DNA of 64,000 nucleotides from Cacajao melanocephalus (lineage: Eukaryota; Chordata; Mammalia; Primates; Pitheciidae): NCBI GenBank assembly GCA_963573385.1, contig CAUYLG010071485.1, forward strand, positions 1 through 64,000. Direction: 5' to 3'. The notes under the pieces were generated by a model. It had not been told where the DNA came from. It was given only the letters and a program-made list of their open reading frames with translations, and ran no database searches. Of this stretch, positions 1 through 12,526 are shown one piece after another. Position 1 is the first letter of the stretch, and each line of letters begins with the position of its first letter. The position numbers and the translations under genes are program-made.

Positions 1-95
1 TAATATATATTGTAATATTTATATATAACATAATATAATATTTATATATAATATAATATATAAAATATATTTATATGTATATATAAAAACACACA
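1..95. repeat. TA-rich low-complexity tract
   Basis: The first 90 or so bases are almost only A and T in short ATATT and TATAT units. This is simple or low-complexity sequence with no gene content. The true left end lies outside the window. Confidence 0.85.
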
Positions 96-1854
96 ATGGG
101 GTCTTTGAATGTGTCCTTTCTGCTTAAAGTAACACAAAATTGAGCCAGCACTCCAACTCACAGTATTTATAACAGACTTTCTTCCAGCCTTGGAAAAATA
201 AAACTAGATAAATGAACTATGTTGACTTTATATATCTTATATGTTGATTTGATTGCTACAAAAAGGAGAATTAAAGGCAAAAACCTGTGTTTCACTAAAA
301 TATCCAAATAACTTCCTCATCCCTGAAAACTGAGAGATTAACTAAGAGATCTTGGGGCCACAGACCACGTACATCCCTTAAATTTTTGGTGTGGTCCACA
401 CACCTAACCAATAAAAGGAACTGAGGGATCAGGTGAGGGTCTTGTTAACCATACAGATTTTCTGGTCTTATCTTAAAACAATTAGAAGTATAATACAGGA
501 ATCTGCATTTTAACAAGCTCAGTAGGTGCCCACTAAAGTTTGAAAGGCTTTGAAAGCAATAATCACTGCATATAACTAAAAGGCCCCCATGAACTGCCCC
601 TTCTTAGGCCTGCACTAACAATAAGTTGCAGCAACAAAGAACCACTTGACTTCGCCCACACAGATTAGTGGTTTTTTTTCTTCTTGCCTCTGCATATTCT
701 GTGCCCCTTCTGTTAAGCCTATCTTGCTTGTATTCATTTTTTTAATCTAAACTCTTCTTTGGCTACATCTCCTTCCTAGGACTCTTTCCTAATGCCCCTG
801 GGATAGTACCTGTCCCTGCCCTATATTTCAAGGCCACTTACCCAGCTCAAGCATGTACTTATCATGTTTTATGTTAACTGTATCAATCTTCCTTGTAGAA
901 AATGTGTATCTCTTGAAGGCCGATATTTCAGATAGAATTGTTTTTCAATTTCAGCAGCTATCGCAGTATTAGGCATAGTAGCAGAAACTAAATGTGTATT
1001 TAATTAATAAAAAATGAAAAATAAATACTATTGGAGCGGAACTTAAAATGGAAAGTTTGGAACCTCAAAATTATACTAAAAACCTTTGGACTAAATATTT
1101 TACCCCCTGACCTTCCATCTATTTCTGTCTTTACTAAACCTGTGGTAAAGAGAGTATAAAATACGTAAATAAACTTTTTTTTTGGAAAAATAATTTAATA
1201 AATCTATTGTGGAAGTAATTCCTATGTAGGAATTTGAGTCTCAGCTCTGCCACTACCTACTCCATGTTTCTGATCAAGTCATGATCATAAGTCAAAACTC
1301 CATCGTAAGTTGAGAAGCATCTGTATGTCAAAGAAAAATTTCTCCATCAGAGTTAAACAGGCAAGCAAGACTATTTGAAACTATTGCAAAGGAGAAGAAA
1401 GAGGGAACTCAACTCTTTTGAAAGAGAGGGAGGGTTTTTAAGCACTGGGTGAGCTAGTAGAAAAGCACTGGAGCATGCTAGGGAGTAGGTTGGCCAAAAT
1501 GATTAGATCATTTATGTTTGATAATTGGAGCTTACTGAAGTTAGGTTCCTACTTTCCCACAGAGACTGAAAGATAAGGGTGCTTCAAAGGGATGGCTCCC
1601 AGGTCATTGAGAAAGACATTCCTGGGTTGTAAAACTAGCAAGAGGCTGGGAGAAAATTTACATTTCAAAAGTACAGAGGAAAAAAAAAATACAAGTTTTC
1701 TAAAGTAAAGGGTCTAGGAAAGGGAGGTAGGAAGAAGGGTTTTGAGTCAGGAAGAAGCCTGTCTAAATTTAGTTAAACTAAAGATTGTCTCAGACAAGTA
1801 ACATATAAACTATTCTATTTCTCCACTAAAACCTAGGAATTTATTACTTTTACT

Positions 1855-2512
1855 TGCTACAGGTATCCCGGTTCACACAGGTGAGAGGAAGACCCAAACA
1901 AATAATTCATCCCAGCCCTTTTCTCAGTGTAGGAACTGTGTTACAGAAGCTTCTTCTTCCTGTGTCCGTGAGGGGCGTGGTTTCAAAGACAGGAGTTTTC
2001 CAGCTCCACGCCTCCATCTGGGAACCAGAGGGTTTCATATGTAGAGTTCCTTGTCTGGGTTTCTTGCAAGCAGGCTATGCAGAGAAAGCCAGGTGAGGCT
2101 CTTCTGTCCCAAGAAACCCGTCGAAAGCTCTGGAAGGAGGGGGCTCTGTAACTCAGAGTTGTAGACCAAGCAGGCAATCCAGTATCAGAGTCGAAGATCA
2201 ATCACTCCAGAGGAAATTTGAAAGAACTCCTCTAATTGGATGACAACATGAATGGGGAGGGAATAACTCAAGGGTTAAAACTCCAGCTGTTCCTACCTAT
2301 ACAGATTCCTTCTCTGGATCCTCTCCCACAACAGCATGGAAACTGCCTTTCTCTCTCTCTGTCTAATAAATTGCTTTTCCGTAAAACTCTTTGGGTCTAC
2401 GACATGTATTTGAACGGCAAACTAACCGCACCTCTGGGGCCCCTTTTCCCATTATTTGGGGTTAGCGAAGCCAAGAACCTCTAATCTCTGGGAGTTGGAT
2501 AAGCTCCCCTGG
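1855..2512 (+). mobile_element. Probable solo LTR of an ERV1-type endogenous retrovirus
   Basis: A block of mixed GC content stands out from AT-rich surroundings. It has no repeat in the flanks and no gag, pol or env-like frame beside it. An AATAAA signal lies at 2365-2370, followed by a region that resembles the R-U5 part of gammaretrovirus-like LTRs (TTTCCGTAAAACTCTTTGGG). A pyrimidine run (CTCTCTCTCTG) precedes the signal. I cannot fix the TG and CA ends or a target-site duplication by eye, so limits and family are tentative. It may be an old partial LTR. Confidence 0.5.
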
Positions 2513-3479
2513 TTACATAGTGATATACTCACTATTGGACAACATGTACTTAATTTTATTAAATTAAAACTTTTTTCAAAGGGTTGAATATTCAATCATC
2601 TTTCATTTCTCCCTCTAAATATTCACCTTTGCCTTCAACCTACGTGGAAACCTGAACAACAACCTGTGTTGAAAATCACTCCTAAGATAGCCAAGAGCTC
2701 CAGATTATTTTCTCTTGTTTCTTGTGATATTTCACAGATCCTTCTATTTTAGTACTGAACCTCATTAACTTTCCACATGTAACGCCTCCCTGTTCTGTAT
2801 TTCCCATTTTGGTAAATGGAATCACCATCCGCCCTATTGTACATGCCAATGGCTCAAGGACCAGTTTAGACTCCCTCTGACTCACTCGTTGCATGCCAAT
2901 AAATGCTTTTAATTCTCCTTCCTAAATACATTGCATATTCTGCCTTTCCTTGCTACAGGCTTATTTCAGACTCTGATAACGCCTTTCCTAGATAGCTGTA
3001 GCAATCTCCTGATATCACTAAATCCAGGTATACTTAAATGAAAATCTTATCCTTTGTCTATGTATGTATATATATCCTTTGTCAACAGTTTTTCAATTGC
3101 CATAATTCACTTTCCGTACTATAGCAAACCAGATCCTTTTCTAATTTCCTCTCATCACTTCATTACCCCAAAAATGTATTGACATCACTTTATGCTAACT
3201 AAATCTTCTACGAATTTGCACATGGTGTTGCTTTCATTTATAATATCCTCCCTCAGTTTTTCTATTGGTGAACTCCGACTCATTAGTGAATTCATTCCAT
3301 TTGTCTCCTCTATGAAACATTTATTAATTTCCTTTTCCAGGCCCTTTGTACTGTGGACATACCTTTGTTACAGAACTTGTGACATTTTTACCTTTTGTTA
3401 ATGTTTCTGTCTTTCACACCATGGACACTGTGAGGAAATGAAAAAGACTATCTTAATGTCTTCTGGAAAGAATTTTCTA

Positions 3480-3675
3480 GAGTCAAATAGCCTTTGTTTA
3501 AATCCTTGATAGCTCACATGCAAATTATCTAAAATTGTTACATATCAGTTTTCTTATCTATAATGGTGTGCTTATCTGGCTAGATTATCTTGAGCATTAT
3601 ATAAAATAATCTAAGGGACTTGTTAGCACAGTGCCTGACACATAGAAAACATTCCATGAATGTTCATTAGTAGAA
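3480..3675 (+). repeat. MIR element (tentative)
   Basis: The order of motifs is that of a MIR: a tRNA-derived left part, a 'TTTTCTTATCTATAATGG' core, and a right end with 'AGTGCCTGACACATAGAAAA'. It is strongly diverged, as expected for a mammalian-wide SINE. Confidence 0.65.
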
Positions 3676-3748
3676 GTGGTACAAATGCCACACAGGCGCA
3701 CACCTGCCACACAATGTTGTGTTGAAGAACCGAAATACAAATGAATAA

Positions 3749-3777
3749 AAGATGAATGAATGAATGAATGAATGGAC
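3749..3777 (+). repeat. (GAAT)n microsatellite
   Basis: Several consecutive GAAT units lie between ordinary AT-rich flanks. Confidence 0.9.
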
Positions 3778-4160
3778 TTTGAAATACTTCTTTATGGCCT
3801 TGGTCCCCTTTTTGTCTTCTGTATGTTCCAAATTTTCCTTGTTCACCCAGGAGTAGGTACTGTTTTCTAGAGAAATCCTTTTTAAAGTGTAATATCTTCT
3901 CATCTGGAGATATACAAGCTTATATTTGGTTAAAAAAAAGTATAAGAATTTCTTAAATTTCAATAGGTACATAGTTAACTATAGGCAATACATGGATATG
4001 GCAAAATTGTTAAGTTTGGATAACTAACTTTTTGCTTTTATAGTTGTATTTTACTCATATTGCAGTTAGATTTCTTTACAAATAAAATATTTGTAATTAA
4101 TAATATTTTTAGGTGGGTATTCCAAAACTCTGTCCAGCTTTTTTTTTTTCTACAGCTGTT

Positions 4161-4195
4161 TTTTGTTTTGTTTTGTTTTGTTTTGTTTTGTTTTT
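4161..4195 (+). repeat. (TTTTG)n microsatellite
   Basis: Six or so TTTTG units follow a T-rich tract. Pentamer runs of this sort are common as A-rich tail derivatives, but no Alu body is attached here. Confidence 0.9.
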
Positions 4196-4444
4196 CTACA
4201 TTTAGTCTTTCCTTTCTCCTGCATTTTATGTACTCCATACTCTTCCACTGTTGCTACACCATGGCTTCTCCATACTGATATTTTCCTCATATGCCTGATA
4301 GTCACTTTAATTATGAGGCTTTTGCTGACTGACCCATGTCAGCATGTGTCTCTCTTCCTGGGTGTAGACTTTCTAGAGAGTCTGTTCCTGTACTTTAGGA
4401 AGAATAATTTTGGGAAATTCCAACCCTATAAGTGAGAAAGAAGC

Positions 4445-4630
4445 TACTTCAGAAAATGTCATAAGTAGGAGACATGCTCTCTCTAAAATTTGGTTTACTC
4501 ATCTCAAAATGAGGTGCTTACACTAAATGATCTAATCAGTACTTACTGGAACTACAATGCTATCATCGTGGTTTCAACTGTGTGTGAGTGGTAAGTGGTA
4601 AGTAGGACACTTATGACATTTTCTGAAGTA
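4445..4630. repeat. MIR-derived segment bracketed by a perfect 22-bp inverted repeat
   Basis: The arms 4445-4466 and 4609-4630 are exact reverse complements over 22 bases, starting TACTTCAGAAAATG on the left. Between them, 4475-4589 is a MIR-derived segment about 96% identical to 6087-6202. The identity of the arms ends sharply on both sides. The combination suggests a rearrangement that copied the inner segment and made the arms, rather than a named transposon. Confidence 0.85.
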
Positions 4631-5999
4631 AATGTGAGGGGTTTACTAGCAGAGTCACTGTTCTTTAGAGCCGTTTTAGAGAACAAGCAGCAATAACATC
4701 TTTAGGCTACTTCTTCACTTTACAGCCCCTTCCTAACTGTGCCTCCCTCACATTTTGGACTGAGTGGCAAGTCAATGCTTCTCAGTACTTTACTTTTTAA
4801 TCCTTTATGGCCTATTACTCAATTGTTAATTTTATGACTAATTACCTCTTCTAATGATGCTTAGGTTGAATGAATGAATACTTTCCTGGAACAATATGAG
4901 TTGCTCACATAATAAAGATTTCTGTCAGAAATATTCCATATTTCGGGAACTTTCACTAAAATACTTAGCTCAGTCTTGTAAAATATGATAATTTAAGTGA
5001 CTATTATGCACATAATTTCATTTTTGAAATACATAACCCTACAGGAAACCTAATTGTGAGTCATCATAACTAGGAAGAGTAAATAATCCTTATGAAAATG
5101 TCTTCCTTTAAAAGCTTTTCAGGAAACAAAATTAAATACTACTAAGGAAGAAAACTTAGTTTTTATGAAAGTTCTCTGTCATACAAATAACAACTTTTGG
5201 CAATTTCATATAGAAAATATGTTACTCAAATGGAAATTTCACAGTAATGTTTAATTCTTAGGTCAATTTATAAATATTTACTATTTTATTTGTGTTCCAT
5301 CAAGTTATTTAAAGGATAAAAAGGAGTAAAGTAGTGTCTAGAGCAATTGTTTTTAGAAATTCTGTAAGGCAAAACAGAAAGAAACAAGCTAGGAAAAATA
5401 TAAGCAGATAGATGGGTAAGAGTTTAAATGGGAAGATGTAAAGAAAAAAATGTGGTAAGTCACCAGGAATAATGATGTGTTAAAAAGTTGATCTAGTATA
5501 CATTTAGTCTTTTTTTCTCTCCTGTTAATTTTCAATATCTCAAATACTCCTTGCTTTATTTTTTTTCCTGTGTATACTTCCTGAAAGTGGAGCAGGGTAA
5601 TGTAACTGAGCTGCAGAGTAAAGGGGAGTTCAAAGTTAAGGCTAGAGAATAAGGAACAGCTAGAACCTATGCAACCTTATCAGGCAACACAGAAAGTTTT
5701 CACTGAAGGGCATGGTAAGTTTTCTGAATTAAAAAGAAAAAAAATCACTGCATCTATAGCATGGAGAATAGCGTAAATGCATAGACCAGTTCAGAGGTTG
5801 TATCTATATTTTAGGGATGAGATTATGGTAATTTAAGATGAATGCCATAGAGCTAGAGAAACAAGAGTGAGCTTGAGGATGGGTTGGATATGGGAGTAAA
5901 TGGTAAAAATAATATAAATATGAAAACTGAATACTTCTAGCTCTCTAGTTTATGCAACTGGACAGATGGTGGTTTCATTTACCAATATAGATAATAATG

Positions 6000-6235
6000 G
6001 AAGAGGGTCAGTGCTAAGACTTTGTTTTGCAAAAGTTGGCTTGAAATTGATTTTAAGACTTTCCAACCTAGTGAACTTTGGCAAGCTGCTCTCTCTAAAA
6101 TTTGGTTTACTCATCTCCAAAATGAGGTGCTTACACTAAATGACCTAATCAGTACTTACTGGAACTACAATGCTATCATTGTGGTTTCAATTCTGTGTGA
6201 GTTTAGGGAAAAGCAGAGAATAGAATATTTGAAAT
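6000..6235 (+). repeat. MIR element, likely parent of the copy at 4475
   Basis: The run from CTTTGGCAAGCTGCTCTC through TTTACTCATCTCCAAAATGA follows the MIR layout, with its tRNA-related left portion still continuous. The 6087-6202 part is nearly identical to 4475-4589, but only here does the MIR sequence extend further left. That makes this the likelier source copy. Confidence 0.65.
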
Positions 6236-6853
6236 GATTAACAGAATATTTAAATTTGATGCTGAAAAGAAAAGAGATCAAAATACAAATCTAAGAAAGG
6301 AGATAGGTGTCTAGGACATAGCATGATAAAACTATAATTTGGAGGACATTATTCTGACAGCTGGACTAAAGCAAGAAAGAAATTAGCAGATAAGAAATAA
6401 GGCAAAAAGCTGAATCACTGAAAGTCTGAATTATAGTAGTGACTCTGGAAAATGGAAGCTCAAACTCTTTAGACAGTGTGCAAGGGAAATCAGTAAAATT
6501 TGCTAACATAAGAAAATAAAAGAGAAAGAAACCAAAACTAACAACTTGGGTTTTCTTTCAAGCTTTGAAGACAAAGATGACGATGGAGACACAAGAATAT
6601 ATGTAAGGGGTATTATTCAGAGACTTAAGGATGAGCAGTTTATTACCTGTCATGCTAAGTGTTGCTATTTCGTATTTTGAAATGTAAATTACCTTTTTAG
6701 AAAAATAATCATTTAACAGAAATAATTAACTAGATGTATCATTATAGTATTAACTATTTAATAAGGATATACAGAGATTTGCCTTTAAAAAGTTAGCATT
6801 AAGAATAATATTTGCAATTTATTCTGAATGTTTTATTCTTACTTGTTCTCTGA

Positions 6854-7030
<177 letters not shown>

Positions 7031-7944
7031 TAAAGTAAATATTATCTAAAGAAATAGTTGACATTCTTGTTTGCATTTGCCAAATCAATATATAATTTTA
7101 TTGTAATAGTAAATTGTTGTGCTTTGAGAGCTTCCATCTGTTTGCCCCTTTTAACCTGTCAGCCTGTTTTCAAGTTAATTTTCTATTTGTTTAATGCTGT
7201 ATCAGTACTATTAAAATATGCAAGATAGACCTTTTTGCTTTATGTACATGTATACTACTAAGATAGGAACATGTGACCTTTAACTTAATGAGTTTAGTTG
7301 TCCTATATTTTGAAGGGCCTGTGAATTCTGCTCTGCTAGCTTGTAAGAGGCAAAGTTGCTATAAACACATTCAAATCAACACAGTCGTGCAGTCTAAGAC
7401 ACTTAGCCACACTTATAGGTGCTTACACCTATAAGTCCTTCTGAAAATGACTGCCACGTAGTATGTAGTAATGGTTGAACAGCTGACCTTTTATTTCCCC
7501 TAGAAAAATTAGTATTAATGACAAAATAATCTATATTATAAAAGGCTAAAATATTGAATATTTTAAAATTTGAAAGAGTGAAGCTTCTGGTGTATTATTA
7601 AATCACAATTTACAAATCAAAATAGATTTATCTTTATAATCTCTTAATTATATCATTGACTTCTCTCATCTCCCAACCCCTTTTTAAAAAACAAATAAAT
7701 GAACAAAACCTTCTTTAACCATTAGAGCCACATGAAAAACATGTTAAGTACAGCAGAATGTAGTTATTATTGACTGAAGATTGAATTTTACACACTTAAC
7801 CTGATTCCTTCACAACTCAAAAGTCTCTCATTGAATTTTTCTGTCCACACTAGTGTTAACATTTGCATAGAAGAAAACAGATTCCATTTTGAAAGGATGT
7901 GAAGCATTAAACATTTCACATGGGTTCATTCTACTGTTAAAAGA

Positions 7945-8270
7945 AAAACCTTAGAGAAGTTAAATTTAACCACTTATTTGAGCAAAGAACAAATCATGAA
8001 TCAGGTAGCACCTTAAATCAGTATATATGAAGAGCTTCACATGGCAAGTGGGCAGAAAGTATTTATAGACAGAAAAAGGAAGTGACATACAGAAACAGCT
8101 TGATTGGTTACAGCTTGACATTTGCTTTATATAGATATGATCTGATCAGTTGGTGGCCTGTTATTGACTGAAGCTTGGCTTCTGTAATTGGATAAAACTC
8201 AGCTATTTATTACAAGATTATATATAATTTGCCATTTCTTATGCAAGAATTCAAAGTATACAGAAGGTTT
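7945..8270. mobile_element. LTR-like remnant, family unassigned
   Basis: Phrases such as GGAAGTGACATACAGAAACA, GATTGGTTACAGCTTGACA and a nearby AAACTCAGCTATT recall mammalian LTR repeats, but I cannot name the family or set ends. Orientation is not assigned. Confidence 0.35.
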
Positions 8271-8321
8271 TAAGCTAAATTTAATTTAATACTATCTTAT
8301 TATAGCCTACATAGTTTACTA

Positions 8322-8705
8322 GGGCTATATTAGTTTTCTATATTAGGGCTGCCATAACCAAGTGTCACAGACTATGACAAAAACAACGGAAACTAATTTT
8401 CTCACAGTTCTGGAAGCTAGAAGTTCAAGATCAAGATGTCCACAGGACAGTTCATTCTGGTTTCTCTTTTTGCCTTGTAGATGATGGTCCTCTCCATTTA
8501 TCGTCGCATGATTTTCTGTGTGTGTGTGTGTGTGTGTTTATGTCCTGGGCACCAGTCACATTGGATTAGGGTCCATCCATATGATCTCACTTTACTTTAA
8601 TTACCTTTTAAAGGCTCTTTCTCCAAATATAGTCACATTCTGAGGTACTACTAGGGGTTAAGATTTCAGCATAGAAATATTGGAGAACACAATGCAGCTC
8701 ACAAC
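8322..8705 (-). mobile_element. MaLR (MLT1-type) solo LTR, antisense
   Basis: Read on the plus strand the block begins TTAGTTTTCTATATTAGGGC, then CTCACAGTTCTGGAAGCTAG, and later has AAATATAGTCACATTCTGAG before GTACTACTAGGGGTTAAGA. That is the reverse complement of a MaLR/MLT1-type LTR as I remember it. A (TG)n run sits inside. No internal retroviral sequence adjoins it. Confidence 0.65.
8516..8538 (+). repeat. (TG)n microsatellite
   Basis: About eleven TG units lie inside the LTR at 8322-8705. The tract is likely polymorphic. Confidence 0.9.
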
Positions 8706-11700
8706 AAAGATTTATACATTTTTAAAGTTTTTATTTACATTCATTTGGCAGTTTTTTTGTTGTGGCTATTTTGCTAAAATTAAGTCCTCTATTCATTGGT
8801 TTACAAAGCTTATGTTTCCATAGAAGTTCTAGAAATCTTGAAAAGCATCTTATTTATTAACTATTAAATCTTCTTCCAATATATTTCTTCCATGAATGTT
8901 GAACTAAAATTAACCAACCTTACTTTAGCACACAGAATTATATTTGGTTTGAAATACACAATAAAGCATGATATATATTGATTTGGAACAATAAGACAAA
9001 GATTTCATCCATATTTTCCAGTTTTTAAATTAAGTATATTACATTTAAAAAACAAGTGGATTTGTCAATCTATCAGAATTAAACTCATGTATATTTATGT
9101 AATATGTCAAGTACATAATTTTAGTATTTCTTGTTTTGGACTAAACATTATTTTGTATCAGGAGGTGCAAAGGTGGTTGAAAATGTGTTATTTTCACATT
9201 TTACTATATTTGTATCAGTTCATAGTATCTATATAACCCAGATGATTCTCACCAGTCATTATCCTTCAATATTCAAGTTAAAAGGCTTAAGCCCCATCCC
9301 ACATACAAGGGAAATCTACTCCCTCCTTCAACTTTCAAAGAATGCCTGTGGGTGCTTTTGTTCACTTCTAGATTTAAATTCTGTCTCTAGAATCACCCTG
9401 CTTAATAGAGACTTGAAGCTGCTGCACTCTGTCAACATTATACATTTGTATCATTTTTTTCTTCTCATGAAAACCATAATAAAGGTGACAGTGAAAGCAG
9501 ATTATTGCACAATCTAGTCATTTAAGATTGAATAAGCCTACACTGTTCTAAATTTTCTTGATAACCCCCATCACAGGAATAATTACTTGTATCTCTCCAA
9601 TCCCCTCTCTTATCCCAAACCATTCTTCATCTTCAATCTCTTCTGCATCTAGGATCTTCAGTCCTAATTTCCCCACTCCCTCTGACTCTTCTAGTATATA
9701 GCAGGGTAAGTCTCAAAATACCTGTTACTTTATTATGCAGAGAGATTTAACTATCTGTTTTTTCTGGGTGGTGTTGGGGAGTAGGAATGGATCTTGCCTT
9801 TCTTTTGAAACATGCTAATTAATTCTTTTTTTTAAATCAAACAGCAGTGTTTTCCTATGAAGACATCACCCCTCCCCACCTTCTAGCTAGTTGAAACTAG
9901 AATGTTATTTTAAAATAACATTTTCTTTCATTTCCTTATTCATTTTTAAAATACTATATAAGCCTAAGATAATATGACTAGAAAATTAAGCTTTAGGAAC
10001 AACACAAAGTGCAATATTATGTTGAAAAGCATCTGCTGATTTGCTAATGAGAGTCATTAATCATCATTAAATAAATAAATAAATACCTAGTACCTTTGAG
10101 CCCAAAGTAGGCTACTGCGAGTGGCCCACTTGACAGTTTGATTACAAAACAATGCCTGCAATTCAGAAAGAATCCATATTTTGACTTTTGATTTTGGACT
10201 TTTGTTTAAAGGCCCTATTTTCTCTGTCCAAAATTCTTAGCATGCATCTTCTCTCCTTCCAACAGGTCAATATAGGCCTCATTGCTGCTTGTCTATCTTG
10301 TTTAAATACTTTTAGAATTCTCCAGAATTAATTCACATATACTGTACAGCCTGTATTTGAAATTAGACCATTTCAAACCTGTCTTTCTGGGGAAATCTTT
10401 CCAGCCATTTTAATAAAATGTAACACTAGTTAAATAGACAAAAACTTAATTTAATTTCTATAAATATAGTCACTTAGCACGTTTTAGTCTGTCACTTTCT
10501 TATTCTCTCATCTATCGATTAAGGCACAAATCTTTTAAAATAGGCTAGAAGCAAGAAAGTCTAATTGTAAAGTGATTTTCAATATAGGGTTTGTGCACAG
10601 GAACAACAATCTGTCTTGTAGGTAGACCAGAATAGGCTTGGGTGAGGAATGTTTCTTAAAATTAAAGATTGTGGCTTCCCCCCATGAACATCACCAAGCA
10701 GAACTTGTCAACTGTGCCTCCTTTCTTAATCCTGAAATTACCCACTCAAATAAATTATACATCTCATGGCTCCTTTCACTTCCCTAATATCAATCATTAA
10801 AAAATTTTTCTTTGTTAATTGGCCCAAACACTGGAATAAAAAGGAGCTGGAATGCTTTAAGAATTTATTAATGGTATTTTCAGTGCTTTAAAATAAACAG
10901 AGCACATTCATATCAACACATTTCTTTTGAATCTACCTTATATAAATAAAATAAATTAAGTCCTAAATTCTTCTAAATATTGTAAGCTGAAATAAATGCT
11001 CCTTTGGGGGTTTGAGCCTTCTATTTTCCCTTCCTTTACTTCCACCCAAAATCCTATAAGATTATTGAATTGGAGCTATTTGAAGGAAAACAGTCCTTAA
11101 ATATCTTCTTCCATTTATTATTTTCTAAAGAACGTTTAAGGGTATGAGATTTTGGTTGAGGGCTGTCTATGCTCCATGTGCTTTTCTGGAACATTGGCTC
11201 TTTTAATAATCCACATCTTACACAGCTATCACATGGTTAGCAGTAACTCAGTAGCAAAGGGATGAACAAGGTATTTCAAGTTAAAAAATAAGTGAGTTTT
11301 ATCCATTAGGGTAGCAGCATAAAATAGTCACTTTGAAATCAGACATAAGTATGTCTACCACTTCCTTGATCAATGGCCTTATAATGTCTTGGTGATTTAT
11401 TTTTCTCTAAAGACTGTTTTGAGAAACAGAATATCACTTCTAAGGTATCTACATATACTAGATTCTTGAAAATATCTAATTCCTTTCTTATTTCCAGCCA
11501 AATCTCATAAGGACACTAGTTGCCAACTCTTTAATAGTTTTTCTTATTCCGATAATATTTTTGTTGTAGTTGGTTCCAAGAAGTGATTTATTACAGAGTT
11601 ATGTCACTTACTTTCCACTACTCATGAGTCATTTAAATTTGCTGAAAATAAAATTTGTAAAAATCAGATAATACAATTAAGATGGTGGCATAACTATTTT

Positions 11701-12513
11701 GTAGTTTTCTTCTATATTCTCAAATAGAGAAAATGATTAGAATTAACCTACAAAAAATATTATTTACCAATTTATTCATCGTTCATTTTTTTGCGATTGT
11801 CTCAACAGCTTAAGTCAATAAAATCGTAAGAAATATGATTTCCTGTAAAATACAAAACAAACTAGCAATAACACCAACAAACACGTTTTTTAAACCATTT
11901 ACCTCTTCTTAACATATCCAAACATTTAGCAATTCTTACTCTCAGCTCTGCAAAAGAATTTTTGTTTTTATTTATTCCCATAGTTCCTAAAATTTTCTCA
12001 ATATTCAGCAGCTCCTAAGTCTAAGTAAGAGGTGTTGATTTCACTATCAATCATTTGAAGTGTGTCTTTCTGTTTCCTATCCTCAGCTCCCTGAATGCAT
12101 GCTATCACTATCAGTCTTTCAGATAATAATTTTTTTAAATTAATGAGGACTATTTCAATTTGGTTAGGATGGGTTTGGATTACATCAATAATGTTTTTGA
12201 AAGACAACAAGAATGAATAAAATTAGATCCAATTTCATTTGTAATACCATTTATGCTACTACAATATTTGTTTAACATAAATCATAAATTTAATTTCATA
12301 AACAAACACTAGATTGAGGCAATTCATGAGAAATTTATATAACTATTTTTAAACAGAAAATGAAATAAATTAAATTTATTATGTAACCCTATCCCTTTTT
12401 GCTTGTTGTTAAAATGTATTTTTATAGTTACTTAGGGCAGTGATTTTCTCTTTAAAGATTCACCAATATTGAACAATGTTCTTTATATCACCAGCTAATG
12501 TTGCTATGCTATT

Positions 12514-12526
12514 AAGAATTAAGTAT
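12514..12526 (+). repeat. 5' target-site duplication of the KRAB-ZNF retrocopy
   Basis: AAGAATTAAGTAT recurs exactly at 16645-16657, directly after the poly(A) of the retrocopy. The site reads TT before AAGA on the plus strand, a reasonable L1-endonuclease target (TCTT/AA on the other strand). Confidence 0.9.

Noticed and set aside
9131..9517. A 128-codon open frame on the plus strand
   Set aside because: No recognisable domain, intronic AT-rich composition, and no splice or promoter context. The length is expected by chance in 64 kb.
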